A DNA stretch of 44,695 nt from Kiloniellaceae bacterium (GCA_009377535.1 WHTV01000025.1:1-44695); one strand, 5' to 3'; counted from the first letter of the stretch, positions 1 to 9,634 are shown. Numbers and translations are program-made. Notes: generated by a model not told the origin, from the letters alone.

Positions 1-204
1 GAGGACGTGGCCCGGCAGGTCTCCCATGCCGACAGCCCCAAGGCGATCTGGCCCTACAGCGCCAGCTACGGCTACACCCAGTTCAATTCGGTGCGGGACT
101 GGACAAGTGAGCGCCAGGTCTTCATCCGGATGCTGCGCGACCTCGGCACCTGGGCGCGCCAGGCGCAGGACGACGGCCAGCCGGTCAGCATCCGCAGCAT
201 GTAG
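1..204 (+). CDS. C-terminal part of an unrecognised protein
   Basis: An open frame enters from the left edge in frame 1 and ends at the TAG at 202-204, leaving 67 residues. The fragment is rich in aromatic and charged residues (for example IWPYSASYGYTQF, then RMLRDLGTWARQAQ) and looks like real protein with a helical end. I do not recognise the family and no motif allows a function. The true start lies outside the window; the internal GTG at 7 is not a credible start. It converges on the minus-strand gene that ends at 266. Confidence 0.55.
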   Translation, partial: EDVARQVSHADSPKAIWPYSASYGYTQFNSVRDWTSERQVFIRMLRDLGTWARQAQDDGQPVSIRSM

Positions 205-265
205 GCTGCGGGTGCACAAGCGTTGCATCAGCAGCACCCACGCCGCACTTCCAGCGCAGCGGAAA

Positions 266-508
266 CTACGCGAAGGCCTTGAAGGTGATGAGGGTGAAGG
301 TATCCTTGATGCCGGGCAGGGTCTGGATCTGCTCGTTCACGAAGTGGCCGATGTCGGCGCCGTCTTCCAGGTAGCACTTCACCAGCAGGTCGTACTGGCC
401 GGAGGTCGAATGCACCTCCGACACCTGCTCGACGTCCTGCACCAGTTCGTCGGCCACCGCATAGGCCTTGCCGAGGTCGCACTTGATCATGATGAAGATG
501 GTTTGCAT
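266..508 (-). CDS. Stand-alone Lrp/AsnC ligand-binding (RAM) domain protein
   Basis: This 80-residue protein consists only of the alpha/beta ligand-binding half of Lrp/AsnC regulators; there is no helix-turn-helix before it. The opening MQTIFIMIKCDLGKAY, the central STSGQYDLLVKCYLED and the closing GIKDTFTLITFKAF match the RAM (ACT-like) fold. In the family this domain forms dimers and octamers and binds amino acids or other small effectors. Without a DNA-binding part it may be an effector sensor or a partner of full-length Lrp proteins (inference). The ATG at 506-508 is the natural start. It diverges from the GNAT gene at 593, so the 84 bp between them probably hold both promoters. Confidence 0.85.
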   Translation of the reverse strand: MQTIFIMIKCDLGKAYAVADELVQDVEQVSEVHSTSGQYDLLVKCYLEDGADIGHFVNEQIQTLPGIKDTFTLITFKAFA

Positions 509-592
509 GACACCCTGTCGCCTTCCGTCTGCCGGCCAAGGGGACCGACTCGCCCGGCGCCATCATAGCCGCTTGTCCGACGAGGCCAAGCC

Positions 593-1132
593 ATGACCTA
601 CCGGGTCCGCCTGGCCCGTGCCGCCGATGCCCAGCTGCTGGGGGCGGTGGAGCGCGCCGCCGCCGCGCGCTTCGCGGAGATCGGGCTTGCGCGCATCGCC
701 CAGGGGCGGCCGACCAGTACGGCCGAGTATCTGGAAGCGGCAGCGGCCGGACGCCTCTGGGTGGTCGAAGCGGAGACGGGGGAAGACGCGGGCGCCGTCG
801 TCGGCGTGGCCATCGCCGACCGGCTGGACGGCGAAGGTTACCTGGCAGAGGTCGCCGTTCATCCGGCCCATGCCGGCCATCGCCTGGCCGCGCGCATGAT
901 TGCCGCGGTCGAGACCTGGGCGGCCGGACTGGGCTGTCGCACCCTCAGCCTGACGACCTTCCGCGAAGTGCCGTGGAACCGGCGCTACTACGAGCGCCTG
1001 GGCTTTGAGGTGTTGGACGAGGCGGCAGCCGGGCCGGAACTGCAGGCTATCCGCGACAAGGAGCGGGCGCGCGGCGTCGATGCGAACGGCCCGCGCGTCT
1101 GCATGGTCAAGAGGATCGGGAAGGGGTCTTAG
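593..1132 (+). CDS. GNAT family N-acetyltransferase
   Basis: A 179-residue single-domain GNAT protein, predicted to move an acetyl group from acetyl-CoA to an unknown amine. The beta4-alpha3 acetyl-CoA pyrophosphate-binding region reads LAEVAVHPAHAGHRLAARMI (about residues 84-103). A typical C-terminal motif follows, VPWNRRYYERLGFEVL, with the tyrosine often used as general acid. The end of the protein (GPRVCMVKRI) is the usual last strand. A GAGG at about 580-583 stands nine bases before the ATG, supporting this start. It converges with the helicase gene at 1142, with only nine bases between the ends. The substrate cannot be read from the sequence. Confidence 0.85.
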   Translation: MTYRVRLARAADAQLLGAVERAAAARFAEIGLARIAQGRPTSTAEYLEAAAAGRLWVVEAETGEDAGAVVGVAIADRLDGEGYLAEVAVHPAHAGHRLAARMIAAVETWAAGLGCRTLSLTTFREVPWNRRYYERLGFEVLDEAAAGPELQAIRDKERARGVDANGPRVCMVKRIGKGS

Positions 1133-1141
1133 GCGACCGCC

Positions 1142-2695
1142 TCAGGCAACCTTGGACGAGCGCAGCATGAAGGCCGGCACATGGTCGCCGAAGGCGGTTT
1201 CACCGGGCGCCCCGCCGTCGTCGTCATCGTTGCGGTCGCGTCCACGCCCGCGGCGCTCGGTGCGCGGGTCGCTCCGCCCGCCGCGGGCGGCAGCCGGCAT
1301 CCGGGGCGCCTCGTCGCGCTGACGCAAGAGAACGACCTCCTGCGGCTCGACCTCTTCCTCGGCAATCTCTTCGGGGGCAACGACCACTTCGGCCACCGGT
1401 TCCGGCGCCTGCTGCTCGCTCCGCGGGCTATGGGGCTCGCGCTGCTCGTCGCGGCCGCCACGTCCGCGCCGTCCGCCGCCCTCGCTCCGCGCCGGGCCCT
1501 TGCTGCTACGACGGCGGCCCCGGCCGCGCTCGCGGCTTTCGCCCTCCGCCTCTGCGGCGCTCCAGGTCTGGGCATCGCCCAAGGTTACCTCGGGGATCTG
1601 CATACCCAGCATGCCGATCACATTGGCGAGGTACTTGCCTTCCTCGGGCAGGGCGAGGGTGAAGGCCTTGCCGCTGCGGCCGGCCCGGCCGGTGCGGCCG
1701 ATGCGATGCACGTAGTCCTCCGGGTTGGAGGGCACGTCGAAATTGAACACGTGGGACACCGCCGGGATGTCGAGGCCGCGCGCCGCCACGTCGGAGCACA
1801 CCAGGATGCGAACCTTGCTGTCCTTGAAGGATTGCAGGGTCTCCATGCGCACCGGCTGCGCCATGTCGCCGTGCAGGGCGGCCGCAGAGTAGCCGTGCCG
1901 CTCCAGGGAACGGAAGACGACGTCGACGTCGCGCTTGCGGTTGCAGAACACCAGCGCCGACTTGACCTCGTCGCTGTCGATCAGGCTGCGCAGGGCTGCG
2001 CGCTTTTCCTTGGCGGCGCCGCGGATCTTGACCAGCGCCTGGGTCACCGTCTGGGCGGCGGAGGCCGGCGGATCGACCGAGATTTCCTTGGGATTGAGCA
2101 GGAAGGCATCGGCCAGGCGGCGGATTTCCGGCGGCATGGTGGCCGAGAAGAACAGTGTCTGGCGGATCTTCGGCAGCAGGCCGACGATGCGCTCGACGTC
2201 CGGCATGAAGCCCATGTCGAGCATGCGGTCGGCTTCGTCGATCACCAGGATCTTCACGTCAGCGAGCAGGATCTTGCCGCGCTCGAAGAGGTCGATGAGG
2301 CGGCCCGGGGTGGCGATCAGCACGTCGACGCCGCGATTGAGCTTCTGCTCCTGTTCGACGAAGGAAGAGCCGCCGATAAGCAGCGCCATCGACAGCTTGC
2401 CGTACTTGCCGTAGAGCTCGAAATTCTCGGAAACCTGGGCTGCCAGCTCGCGCGTCGGGGCGATGATCAGCGAGCGCGGCATGCGCGCCCTGGCCCGTCC
2501 GTTCGACAGGATGTCGATCATCGGCAGCGTGAAGCCGGCGGTCTTGCCGGTGCCGGTCTGGGCGCAACCGAGAACGTCACGCCCCATCAACACGACAGGA
2601 ATGGCTTTTTCCTGAATGGGGGTGGGGATGGTGTAGCCCACTTCCAGAACGGCCCTAAGGACCTCTGGACTCAGTCCAAGATCTTCGAACGTCAT
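1142..2695 (-). CDS. DEAD-box ATP-dependent RNA helicase, RhlE-like
   Basis: A 517-residue cytoplasmic RNA helicase with all core motifs: Q motif (F3 to Q28), motif I AQTGTGKT at 45-52, PTRELA at 80-85, TPGR at 129-132, DEAD at 153-156, SAT at 184-186, and HRIGRTGRAG in the second RecA-like domain. After about residue 385 comes a low-complexity tail rich in Arg, Gly, Glu and Pro, as in many RhlE-type helicases, where it helps bind RNA non-specifically. Such enzymes unwind short duplexes in ribosome assembly and mRNA decay; the exact target is not visible. A good promoter stands about 65 bp upstream (separate entry). RhlE is the closest named group, but RhlB or CsdA-like roles cannot be excluded. 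Confidence 0.93.
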   Translation of the reverse strand: MTFEDLGLSPEVLRAVLEVGYTIPTPIQEKAIPVVLMGRDVLGCAQTGTGKTAGFTLPMIDILSNGRARARMPRSLIIAPTRELAAQVSENFELYGKYGKLSMALLIGGSSFVEQEQKLNRGVDVLIATPGRLIDLFERGKILLADVKILVIDEADRMLDMGFMPDVERIVGLLPKIRQTLFFSATMPPEIRRLADAFLLNPKEISVDPPASAAQTVTQALVKIRGAAKEKRAALRSLIDSDEVKSALVFCNRKRDVDVVFRSLERHGYSAAALHGDMAQPVRMETLQSFKDSKVRILVCSDVAARGLDIPAVSHVFNFDVPSNPEDYVHRIGRTGRAGRSGKAFTLALPEEGKYLANVIGMLGMQIPEVTLGDAQTWSAAEAEGESRERGRGRRRSSKGPARSEGGGRRGRGGRDEQREPHSPRSEQQAPEPVAEVVVAPEEIAEEEVEPQEVVLLRQRDEAPRMPAAARGGRSDPRTERRGRGRDRNDDDDGGAPGETAFGDHVPAFMLRSSKVA

Positions 2696-2761
2696 GTAAT
2701 CCGTTATGCGGTTTGGGGCAATCTTGTCGATTACACGTCTTGGTAATCGAACTTGGGCCGG

Positions 2762-2789
2762 ATCATAGGATTTAGACCCGGCTTGTCAA
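2762..2789 (-). promoter_or_regulatory. Sigma-70 type promoter of the DEAD-box helicase gene
   Basis: Read on the minus strand, TTGACA (2789-2784) and TATGAT (2767-2762) are separated by 16 bp, giving a perfect -35 and a five-of-six -10 element. Transcription would start near 2755, leaving a leader of about 60 nt before the ATG at 2695. Confidence 0.65.
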
Positions 2790-2879
2790 TCACAACTGGC
2801 CGCTGCTGACCGGAATTCTTAGGCGCTTCACCGAAGCAGCCTTGGCCAAGAAATAATATGACGATATCGTGCGACTTAA

Positions 2880-3443
2880 ATGGTTAACATTTCAAGAAGG
2901 CAGATGGGGCCACCGCCGGCCGAAATCAAGGGCACCGCGCTGATCGTGATCGACGTGCAGCAACGCCTTGCTCCCGCCATCCCCGACGCCCAGCCGGTCG
3001 TCGCGCGGATCAGCGCCCTGATAAATAAGGCGAAGGACGCGGGACTGCCGATACTTGCCACCGAGCAGTATTCGCGCGGGCTTGGCGGCACGCTGCCGGA
3101 ATTGCGCCGCTTGCTGGCCGCGGCAGAGGTGTTCGAGAAGATCCATTTTGCCGCGCCGCGCGAGACCGCCTTCGCCGCGGCGATTGCGGCACGCGGTCTC
3201 CGGCGGACCGTCGTCGCCGGCATGGAGGCCCATGTCTGCGTGCTGCAAACGGCACTGGCGCTGCTGGCGCAGGGCATCGCGGTCACGGTGGTGGGCGACG
3301 CCGTCGCTTCGCGCGACGACATCAACCGCCGGGTCATGCTGGCCCGGCTCGACCGCGCCGGCGCAACGATCGCCGACACGGCTGCGGTGCTGCGCGCCTG
3401 GCCGGCGGCGGCGCCAGGCGCTCCCGCGCCGTTGTCGCGCTGA
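2880..3443 (+). CDS. Isochorismatase-family cysteine hydrolase
   Basis: A 187-residue cytoplasmic hydrolase of the isochorismatase superfamily. The expected catalytic Asp-Lys-Cys triad is visible as D25 (LIVIDVQQRL), K87 (FEKIHF) and C120 (EAHVCVLQTAL). Members cleave amides or vinyl ethers, and those of this short type are often nicotinamidase-like or of unknown substrate; no siderophore genes are nearby to suggest true isochorismatase. The start is uncertain: the ATG at 2880 has no clear ribosome binding site, and the ATG at 2904 has GAAGG only three bases before it. The last 20 residues are rich in Ala and Pro and probably disordered. An alpha/beta hydrolase gene follows after 64 bp. Confidence 0.85.
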   Translation: MVNISRRQMGPPPAEIKGTALIVIDVQQRLAPAIPDAQPVVARISALINKAKDAGLPILATEQYSRGLGGTLPELRRLLAAAEVFEKIHFAAPRETAFAAAIAARGLRRTVVAGMEAHVCVLQTALALLAQGIAVTVVGDAVASRDDINRRVMLARLDRAGATIADTAAVLRAWPAAAPGAPAPLSR

Positions 3444-3507
3444 GGCGAATCGCTGAGAATGCTTCCCTGCTCACCCTGGTCTGTTCCTTTCGAGGCCGCC
3501 ATCGCCG

Positions 3508-4215
3508 ATGACCGACAAGATTCCCCTCGCGCTGCTTCCCGGCCTGCTGTGCGATGCCGCCCTGTGGCAGCCGCAGGTGGAGGCCCTCTCCGACATCGCC
3601 GACTGCCGGGTGGCGGATTTCACCACCCAGGACTCCATCGCCGCGATGGCCGAGAGCGTGCTCGCCGCCATGCCGGCGCGCTTCGCCCTGGCGGGCCTTT
3701 CCATGGGCGGCTACGTGGCGCTGGAGATCATGGCGCGCGCGCCGCAGCGGGTGAGCCGCCTGGCGGTGCTCGACAGCCGCTTCCAGACCGACGGCGCGGC
3801 GGAGGCGTCGCGCCGCCGCGGCCTCATCGAGCTGGCCGAGAAGGGTGAGTTCAAGGGCATCACGCCGCGCCTGCTGCCGCTGTTCATCCACGCGGCGCGG
3901 CTGGACGATGCCGCGCTCACCGGCACCGTTGAGGCGATGGCCGAGCGCGTCGGCAAGGACGCCTTCATTTCTCAGCAACGGGCGATCATGGGACGGCGCG
4001 ACCACAGCGCCACGCTGGTCGCGATCCGGGTCCCGACGCTGGTGCTTTGCGGTCGGCAGGATGCGCTGACGCCCCTGGCCGACCACCAGGCCCTCGCCGC
4101 CGGCATTGCCGACGCCCGCCTCGTGGTGGTCGAGGACTGCGGCCACCTTTCCACCCTCGAGCGCCCGGACGAGGTCAACGCCGCGCTGCGGCGCTGGCTG
4201 CTGGCGGAAGACTAG
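3508..4215 (+). CDS. Alpha/beta-fold hydrolase
   Basis: A 235-residue alpha/beta hydrolase without signal peptide, predicted to hydrolyse an ester, lactone or similar bond in the cytoplasm. The nucleophile elbow is GLSMGG with Ser65, the acid is Asp185 in CGRQDALTP, and the base is His213 in DCGHLSTLERP. The oxyanion region is the early LLPGLLCDAALW. This 'LLPGLLCD' type is common in Proteobacteria, where its substrate is generally unassigned. It lies 64 bp after the isochorismatase-like gene and may be cotranscribed with it. It converges with the MFS gene, whose stop is only 15 bp away. Confidence 0.85.
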   Translation: MTDKIPLALLPGLLCDAALWQPQVEALSDIADCRVADFTTQDSIAAMAESVLAAMPARFALAGLSMGGYVALEIMARAPQRVSRLAVLDSRFQTDGAAEASRRRGLIELAEKGEFKGITPRLLPLFIHAARLDDAALTGTVEAMAERVGKDAFISQQRAIMGRRDHSATLVAIRVPTLVLCGRQDALTPLADHQALAAGIADARLVVVEDCGHLSTLERPDEVNAALRRWLLAED

Positions 4216-4230
4216 AGACCGGGGACTTTC

Positions 4231-5493
4231 CTATTTGGCGGCGGCTTGCGCGACCGGCGCGGCATCGCTCTCGGCGGTCGGGTCCACCGTTGAGACGGTC
4301 TGCGCGAAGTTCAGCGACTCTGCGAAAGCGACGTGTTCTTCGACCGGTGCCGGCGCCCGCTGACGCATGCGGTAGAAGGCAAAGGCGGCGAGGCAGAGCT
4401 GCACCGCCGCCGTCATCCCGAACAGCGCATCCGGCCCGAAGAGACCGGCCAGGATCGCAGCGGCAATCGGCCCCACCACCGCACCGAGCCCGAAGACCAG
4501 CAACAGACCGCTGGCAGCCTCGACGTAGCCGTCGGCCTCGACGTAGTCGTTCATATGCGCGACGGAGAGGCCATAGATCGGGAAGGCGAAGAGCCCGAAG
4601 AGGAAGATCAGTGCCAGCAGGCCGGGGCCCCAGGGCGGCGCCCAGAGCACGAAGAGCCCGCCTGCGATCGCCGCGCCGCAGGCGGCACCGATGATGACGC
4701 GGCGGCGGTCCATCTTGTCGGAAAGCCGCCCGAGCGGCCACTGGCCGAGGGCGCCGGCCAGGACCCCCACGCTCATGAAGATCGCCACGCCCCAGGTGTC
4801 GGCGCCTTTGCTTTGCGCGAAGACCGGCGCCAAGGCCCAGAAGGAACCGTTGGCAATCCCGACCACCAGGCAGCCGATCACGCCGACCGGCGAGAGCCGG
4901 AAGAGATGCGGGAGGCGGATCTTCACCGACAGCACCGGCGCCGGCGCCTCGGCGCGGGTCAGCGCGATGGGGACGGCGGCCAGCGACACCAGGATCGAGG
5001 CCAGCAGGAAGAGCGGGAAGTTCTCCGGGCGGTCGAGGCCGAGCATGAGCTGGCCCATGGTGACGACCGTGAGGTTGATGATGGTGTAGAGCGAAAAGAC
5101 GAAACCGCGGGTCTCGTTGGTCGACTTCTCGTTGAGCCAGCTCTCGATGATCATGAAGAGCGCGGCGAAGCAGAAGCCGGTCACGGCGCGCAGCATCCAC
5201 CAGAGGACGGGGTTCACAAACAGCGCGTGGACCAGCACGACGCAGGAGGCGATGGCGACCAGGGCGGTGAAGGCGCGGATATGGCCGGCGCGGCGGATCA
5301 GCCGCGGCCCGTAGAAGCAGCCGCAGGCGAAGCCGAAGAAGTAGGCCGAGCCGAGAATGCCGATGTCGGTGGTCGAGAAGGCCTCGAGGTTGGCGCGCAC
5401 CGGCAGCAGGGTCCCCTGCAGCCCGTTGCCCATGAGCAGCAGAGCGACGCTGAGCAGCAGCGCGGTGATCGGGGCAAAGGCGGCAGCGGTCAT
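4231..5493 (-). CDS. MFS transporter, YcaD-like
   Basis: An inner-membrane major facilitator protein of 420 residues with about 12 predicted hydrophobic segments. The loop between segments 2 and 3 carries the family signature (GPRLIRRAGHIRAF), repeated in the second half as GRLSDKMDRRRVIIG, as expected from the internal duplication. The pattern of first-half sequence (NGLQGTLLPVRANLEAFST, then IIESWLNEKS) resembles the YcaD group of drug/metabolite exporters, whose substrates are largely unknown. I take the ATG at 5493 (MTAAAFAPI) rather than the upstream candidate at 5511, because it begins immediately before the first membrane segment. The C-terminal 35 residues are a hydrophilic Ala/Glu/Val-rich tail. 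Confidence 0.87.
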   Translation of the reverse strand: MTAAAFAPITALLLSVALLLMGNGLQGTLLPVRANLEAFSTTDIGILGSAYFFGFACGCFYGPRLIRRAGHIRAFTALVAIASCVVLVHALFVNPVLWWMLRAVTGFCFAALFMIIESWLNEKSTNETRGFVFSLYTIINLTVVTMGQLMLGLDRPENFPLFLLASILVSLAAVPIALTRAEAPAPVLSVKIRLPHLFRLSPVGVIGCLVVGIANGSFWALAPVFAQSKGADTWGVAIFMSVGVLAGALGQWPLGRLSDKMDRRRVIIGAACGAAIAGGLFVLWAPPWGPGLLALIFLFGLFAFPIYGLSVAHMNDYVEADGYVEAASGLLLVFGLGAVVGPIAAAILAGLFGPDALFGMTAAVQLCLAAFAFYRMRQRAPAPVEEHVAFAESLNFAQTVSTVDPTAESDAAPVAQAAAK

Positions 5494-5573
5494 CGCCTGC
5501 CGCTCTAACACATCCTGCGCGGCCCGGCCACCGCGCTCAGGAGAGGGGCGCGGGTGGTGCCGCTTTCTTAACC

Positions 5574-5658
5574 GTCACCCGCGGGCTTGACCCGCGGGCC
5601 CATGGTGCAACAGCGAGGTGGTTGAAGCATGGATGCGCGGGTCAAGCCCGCGCATGAC
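5574..5658. repeat. REP-like double-hairpin intergenic repeat
   Basis: Two 30-bp arms (5574-5603 and 5629-5658) form an imperfect inverted repeat. Each arm is itself a small palindrome, CGCGGG-CTTGA-CCCGCG on the left and CGCGGG-TCAAG-CCCGCG on the right. The left arm begins GTCACC and the right arm ends CATGAC. The 25-bp centre is unrelated sequence. This is the layout of the dispersed REP/RIME-type elements common between genes of many Alphaproteobacteria. It lies just after the parE stop and before the MFS gene on the same strand, so its RNA would fold into two strong stems that could end or stabilise the parE transcript (inference). Confidence 0.8.
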
Positions 5659-5671
5659 AGTGAAATAACCG

Positions 5672-7687
<2,016 letters not shown>

Positions 7688-7847
7688 CTTGGCCTATGCT
7701 ACTGATCGAATTGAGGGTGAGCGGGGATCGGCCCCGGCAAGCCCCCCGAATCGGGCGAAAGAATCGCCGATAGGGTAGGCTAACCCAGATGAAGCCCCGA
7801 TATCTAGTTGCGCGGAGACTCGCTGTCCATGACTTGTGCCAAACCCC

Positions 7848-8276
7848 ATGACCGCTGAGCAGGTTACCAAGCCCCGCGGCACCCTTGCCACCCGCACCCT
7901 GGCCATGCCGGCCGATGCCAACCCCAGCGGCGACATTTTCGGCGGCTGGGTGCTGTCGCAGATGGATATCGCCGGCGGCATCACCGCGAGTGCCAGGGCG
8001 GCCGGCCGCGTCGCCACCGTGGCGGTTGATGCCATGGTGTTCCACCGGCCGGTCTACGTCGGAGACGTGCTCTGCACCTATGCCGACATCATCCGCATCG
8101 GGCGCAGCTCCATCGCCATCCACGTCGAAGCCTGGGCCCTGCGTTCGCGCCAGGGTGTGCGGGTGAAGGTCACCGAGGGCACCTTCACGCTGGTCGCCAT
8201 CGACGATGCCGGGCGGCCGCGCCCGGTGCCGCCGGAAGACCCGGCAGCGCACCTGAGGGAGGATCCCGCGGCATGA
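7848..8276 (+). CDS. Acyl-CoA thioesterase, hotdog fold (YciA-like)
   Basis: A 142-residue single hotdog-domain protein predicted to hydrolyse acyl-CoA to free acid and CoA in the cytoplasm. The signature NPSGDIFGGWVLSQMDIAGG with its central helix, then VAVDAMVFHRPVYVGDVL, is typical of the YciA/BACH group, which works as hexamers. The ATG at 7848 (MTAEQVTKPRG) is chosen; a GTG at 7836 would add four residues and neither has a convincing ribosome binding site. The last 15 residues are Pro/Ala/Asp-rich. Its stop codon overlaps the start of the next gene (ATGA at 8273-8276), so the two are probably translated together. Confidence 0.88.
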   Translation: MTAEQVTKPRGTLATRTLAMPADANPSGDIFGGWVLSQMDIAGGITASARAAGRVATVAVDAMVFHRPVYVGDVLCTYADIIRIGRSSIAIHVEAWALRSRQGVRVKVTEGTFTLVAIDDAGRPRPVPPEDPAAHLREDPAA

Positions 8277-8644
8277 CCCGCAGGTGCCTGCTCTTCACCC
8301 TTGTGCTCGTAGTCTGGCCGTTCGCCGGCGCCGCAGCCGGCGAAGCCGACGTGGTGGCGGCCGAGGCGGCGCGCGAGAGCGACGGTACCTGGCGCTTTCG
8401 CGTGACTGTGCGGCATGCCGACGCCGGCTGGGATCACTACGCCGACCGCTGGCAGGTGGAAACCCCCGACGGGCGCGTGCTGGGGACCCGGGTGCTGCTG
8501 CACCCGCACGAAAGCGAGCAACCCTTCACCCGCGCGCTCGGCGGGGTGGTGATTCCACCGGAGGTGACGGAAGTCGTCATCCGCGCCCACGATTCGCTGC
8601 ACGGGGACGGCGGCGAGGGCCTCAGGCTGACGCTGCCGCCTTGA
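8273..8644 (+). CDS. Small secreted protein of unknown function
   Basis: A 123-residue protein with a clear signal peptide: MTRR, then the hydrophobic run CLLFTLVLVVWPFAGAAA, with likely cleavage around residues 22-24. The mature part of about 100 residues is mainly beta-strand in character, with GTWRFRVTVRHADAGWDHYADRW and VTEVVIRAHDSLHGDGGEG, and has no cysteine after the signal, so it is not a lipoprotein. It resembles a small periplasmic beta-sandwich, but I do not recognise a named family. It overlaps the thioesterase gene by four bases (ATGA). It converges with the protease gene that ends at 8657. Confidence 0.7.
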   Translation: MTRRCLLFTLVLVVWPFAGAAAGEADVVAAEAARESDGTWRFRVTVRHADAGWDHYADRWQVETPDGRVLGTRVLLHPHESEQPFTRALGGVVIPPEVTEVVIRAHDSLHGDGGEGLRLTLPP

Positions 8645-8656
8645 GCGGCAGCCGGC

Positions 8657-9253
8657 TTAAGCTGCGAGAGAGCGCCACAGGCGGAAGGGGGCGCCGGGCT
8701 CCTCCCGGGCCACCCACTTATAGGGCAGGTCACGCCAGGGCAGGATCCGCGGCGTGAGGTTGTCCATTACGTAGACGCCCTTGTCGCTGTGCAGCAGCAC
8801 CACCGCATGGCCGCGGTTGTAGTCCAGCTTGCAGGCGCTGAGCGTGAGGGCGCCGCGCGGAAAGCCGTGTGAATTCACCAGTTCGGCAAGCTTGCGAAGG
8901 GCGATGTCCTCGCAATCCCCTTCGCTCCCGCCGACTTCCCAATAGTCCTTGTCGGCGTCGTTGCGGTAGCGCAGCGCGGCGTTGATCTGCTTGTTGACCT
9001 CGATCAGCCGGGCGGCCCGCCTGACCGTCAGCTCCATCGGGCCAAAGGCTGCGCTAGCAGGGTCCAGCTCGGGATGCCGGCGCAGCAGGGCGAACCAGGC
9101 GGCCGGGGCGGGGATGAACGCGCCGGCCGACATCGGGGAGGAATGGGGAAGAGGGCCTTGCAGGCCGGTCATGGCCGCTTGCGCGGTGGCAGGCAAGGCA
9201 GCGCCGGCGGCGAGGCCGCCTAGTCCGCAAAGCATGTGTCGTCGTGACAGCAC
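8657..9253 (-). CDS. Transglutaminase-like cysteine protease (BTLCP family, LapG-related)
   Basis: A 198-residue exported protein of the bacterial transglutaminase-like cysteine protease family. The catalytic triad is visible as C114 (EGDCEDIALRK), H149 (NRGHAVVLL) and D164 (YVMDNLTP). The N-terminus SRRHMLCGLGGLAAGAALPATAQA reads as a signal peptide with twin arginines, possibly Tat. The best-known relative, LapG, cuts large surface adhesins in the periplasm to release biofilm cells; no adhesin or LapD homologue is in this window, so that role is inference. The GTG at 9253 has GGAG six bases before it; an ATG at 9235 is the alternative but would cut off the twin arginines. Promoter, CtrA-like box and hairpin upstream are described separately. 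Confidence 0.82.
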   Translation of the reverse strand: MLSRRHMLCGLGGLAAGAALPATAQAAMTGLQGPLPHSSPMSAGAFIPAPAAWFALLRRHPELDPASAAFGPMELTVRRAARLIEVNKQINAALRYRNDADKDYWEVGGSEGDCEDIALRKLAELVNSHGFPRGALTLSACKLDYNRGHAVVLLHSDKGVYVMDNLTPRILPWRDLPYKWVAREEPGAPFRLWRSLAA

Positions 9254-9283
9254 TTACTACTCCAACGTGAGTACTCGTTGGAG
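9254..9283 (-). promoter_or_regulatory. Hairpin sequestering the ribosome binding site of the protease gene
   Basis: In the transcript, CTCCAACG (9283-9276) pairs perfectly with CGTTGGAG (9267-9260) around an eight-base loop. The GGAG that serves the GTG start at 9253 sits in the second arm, paired with CTCC. The hairpin should hide the ribosome binding site until melted or bound by a factor. Confidence 0.5.
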
Positions 9284-9384
9284 AGGAACCTAGCGTCCCA
9301 GGCGTTACCGGGGCGTGAATTATTTGGGCAGATTAAGTGTTAGAAAAGAAGGAACCTTATGATATTTGGATCTTGTTAACTAAA

Positions 9385-9414
9385 AATTTAGAACTCAAGA
9401 CGACGTTCAGTCAA
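9385..9414 (-). promoter_or_regulatory. Candidate promoter of the protease gene
   Basis: On the minus strand TTGACT (9414-9409) and TAAATT (9390-9385) are separated by 18 bp. Transcription would begin near 9378 and give a leader of about 125 nt ending in the hairpin at the GTG start. The -35 element directly abuts the CtrA-like box at 9418-9432. Confidence 0.45.
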
Positions 9415-9417
9415 GAT

Positions 9418-9432
9418 TTAATAGTATATTAA
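9418..9432. promoter_or_regulatory. CtrA-type box TTAA-N7-TTAA
   Basis: TTAATAGTATATTAA fits the TTAA-N7-TTAA consensus of the response regulator CtrA exactly. A further TTAA follows after six bases (9439-9442). It lies four bases upstream of the -35 element of the protease promoter candidate, where an activator would be expected. The region is AT-rich, so a chance match is possible. Confidence 0.4.
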
Positions 9433-9587
9433 GAAACATTAATGAGTTCTTTGGATTCTTTCCGAAATCGGTTCCGCAACCAGTTCAGCATACTATGACT
9501 GGCCTTGGCATCCTTGTGTTCGAGCGGTGGTTTAATCGCGGCATAGTTGTGATGGAAAAGAAGCAGATCAGCGACTTCAGCGAAGCC

Positions 9588-9603
9588 TTAACCTTGCGTT
9601 AAC
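9588..9603. promoter_or_regulatory. CtrA-type box TTAACC-N5-TTAAC
   Basis: TTAACCTTGCGTTAAC matches the TTAA-N7-TTAA consensus of CtrA, including the C that often follows each half. It stands 32 bp from the glnA terminator and about 335 bp upstream of the protease start. Function is inferred from the motif only. Confidence 0.42.
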
Positions 9604-9634
9604 CTTTGGTCGTCACCGCATCCGGGCAGCCAAG

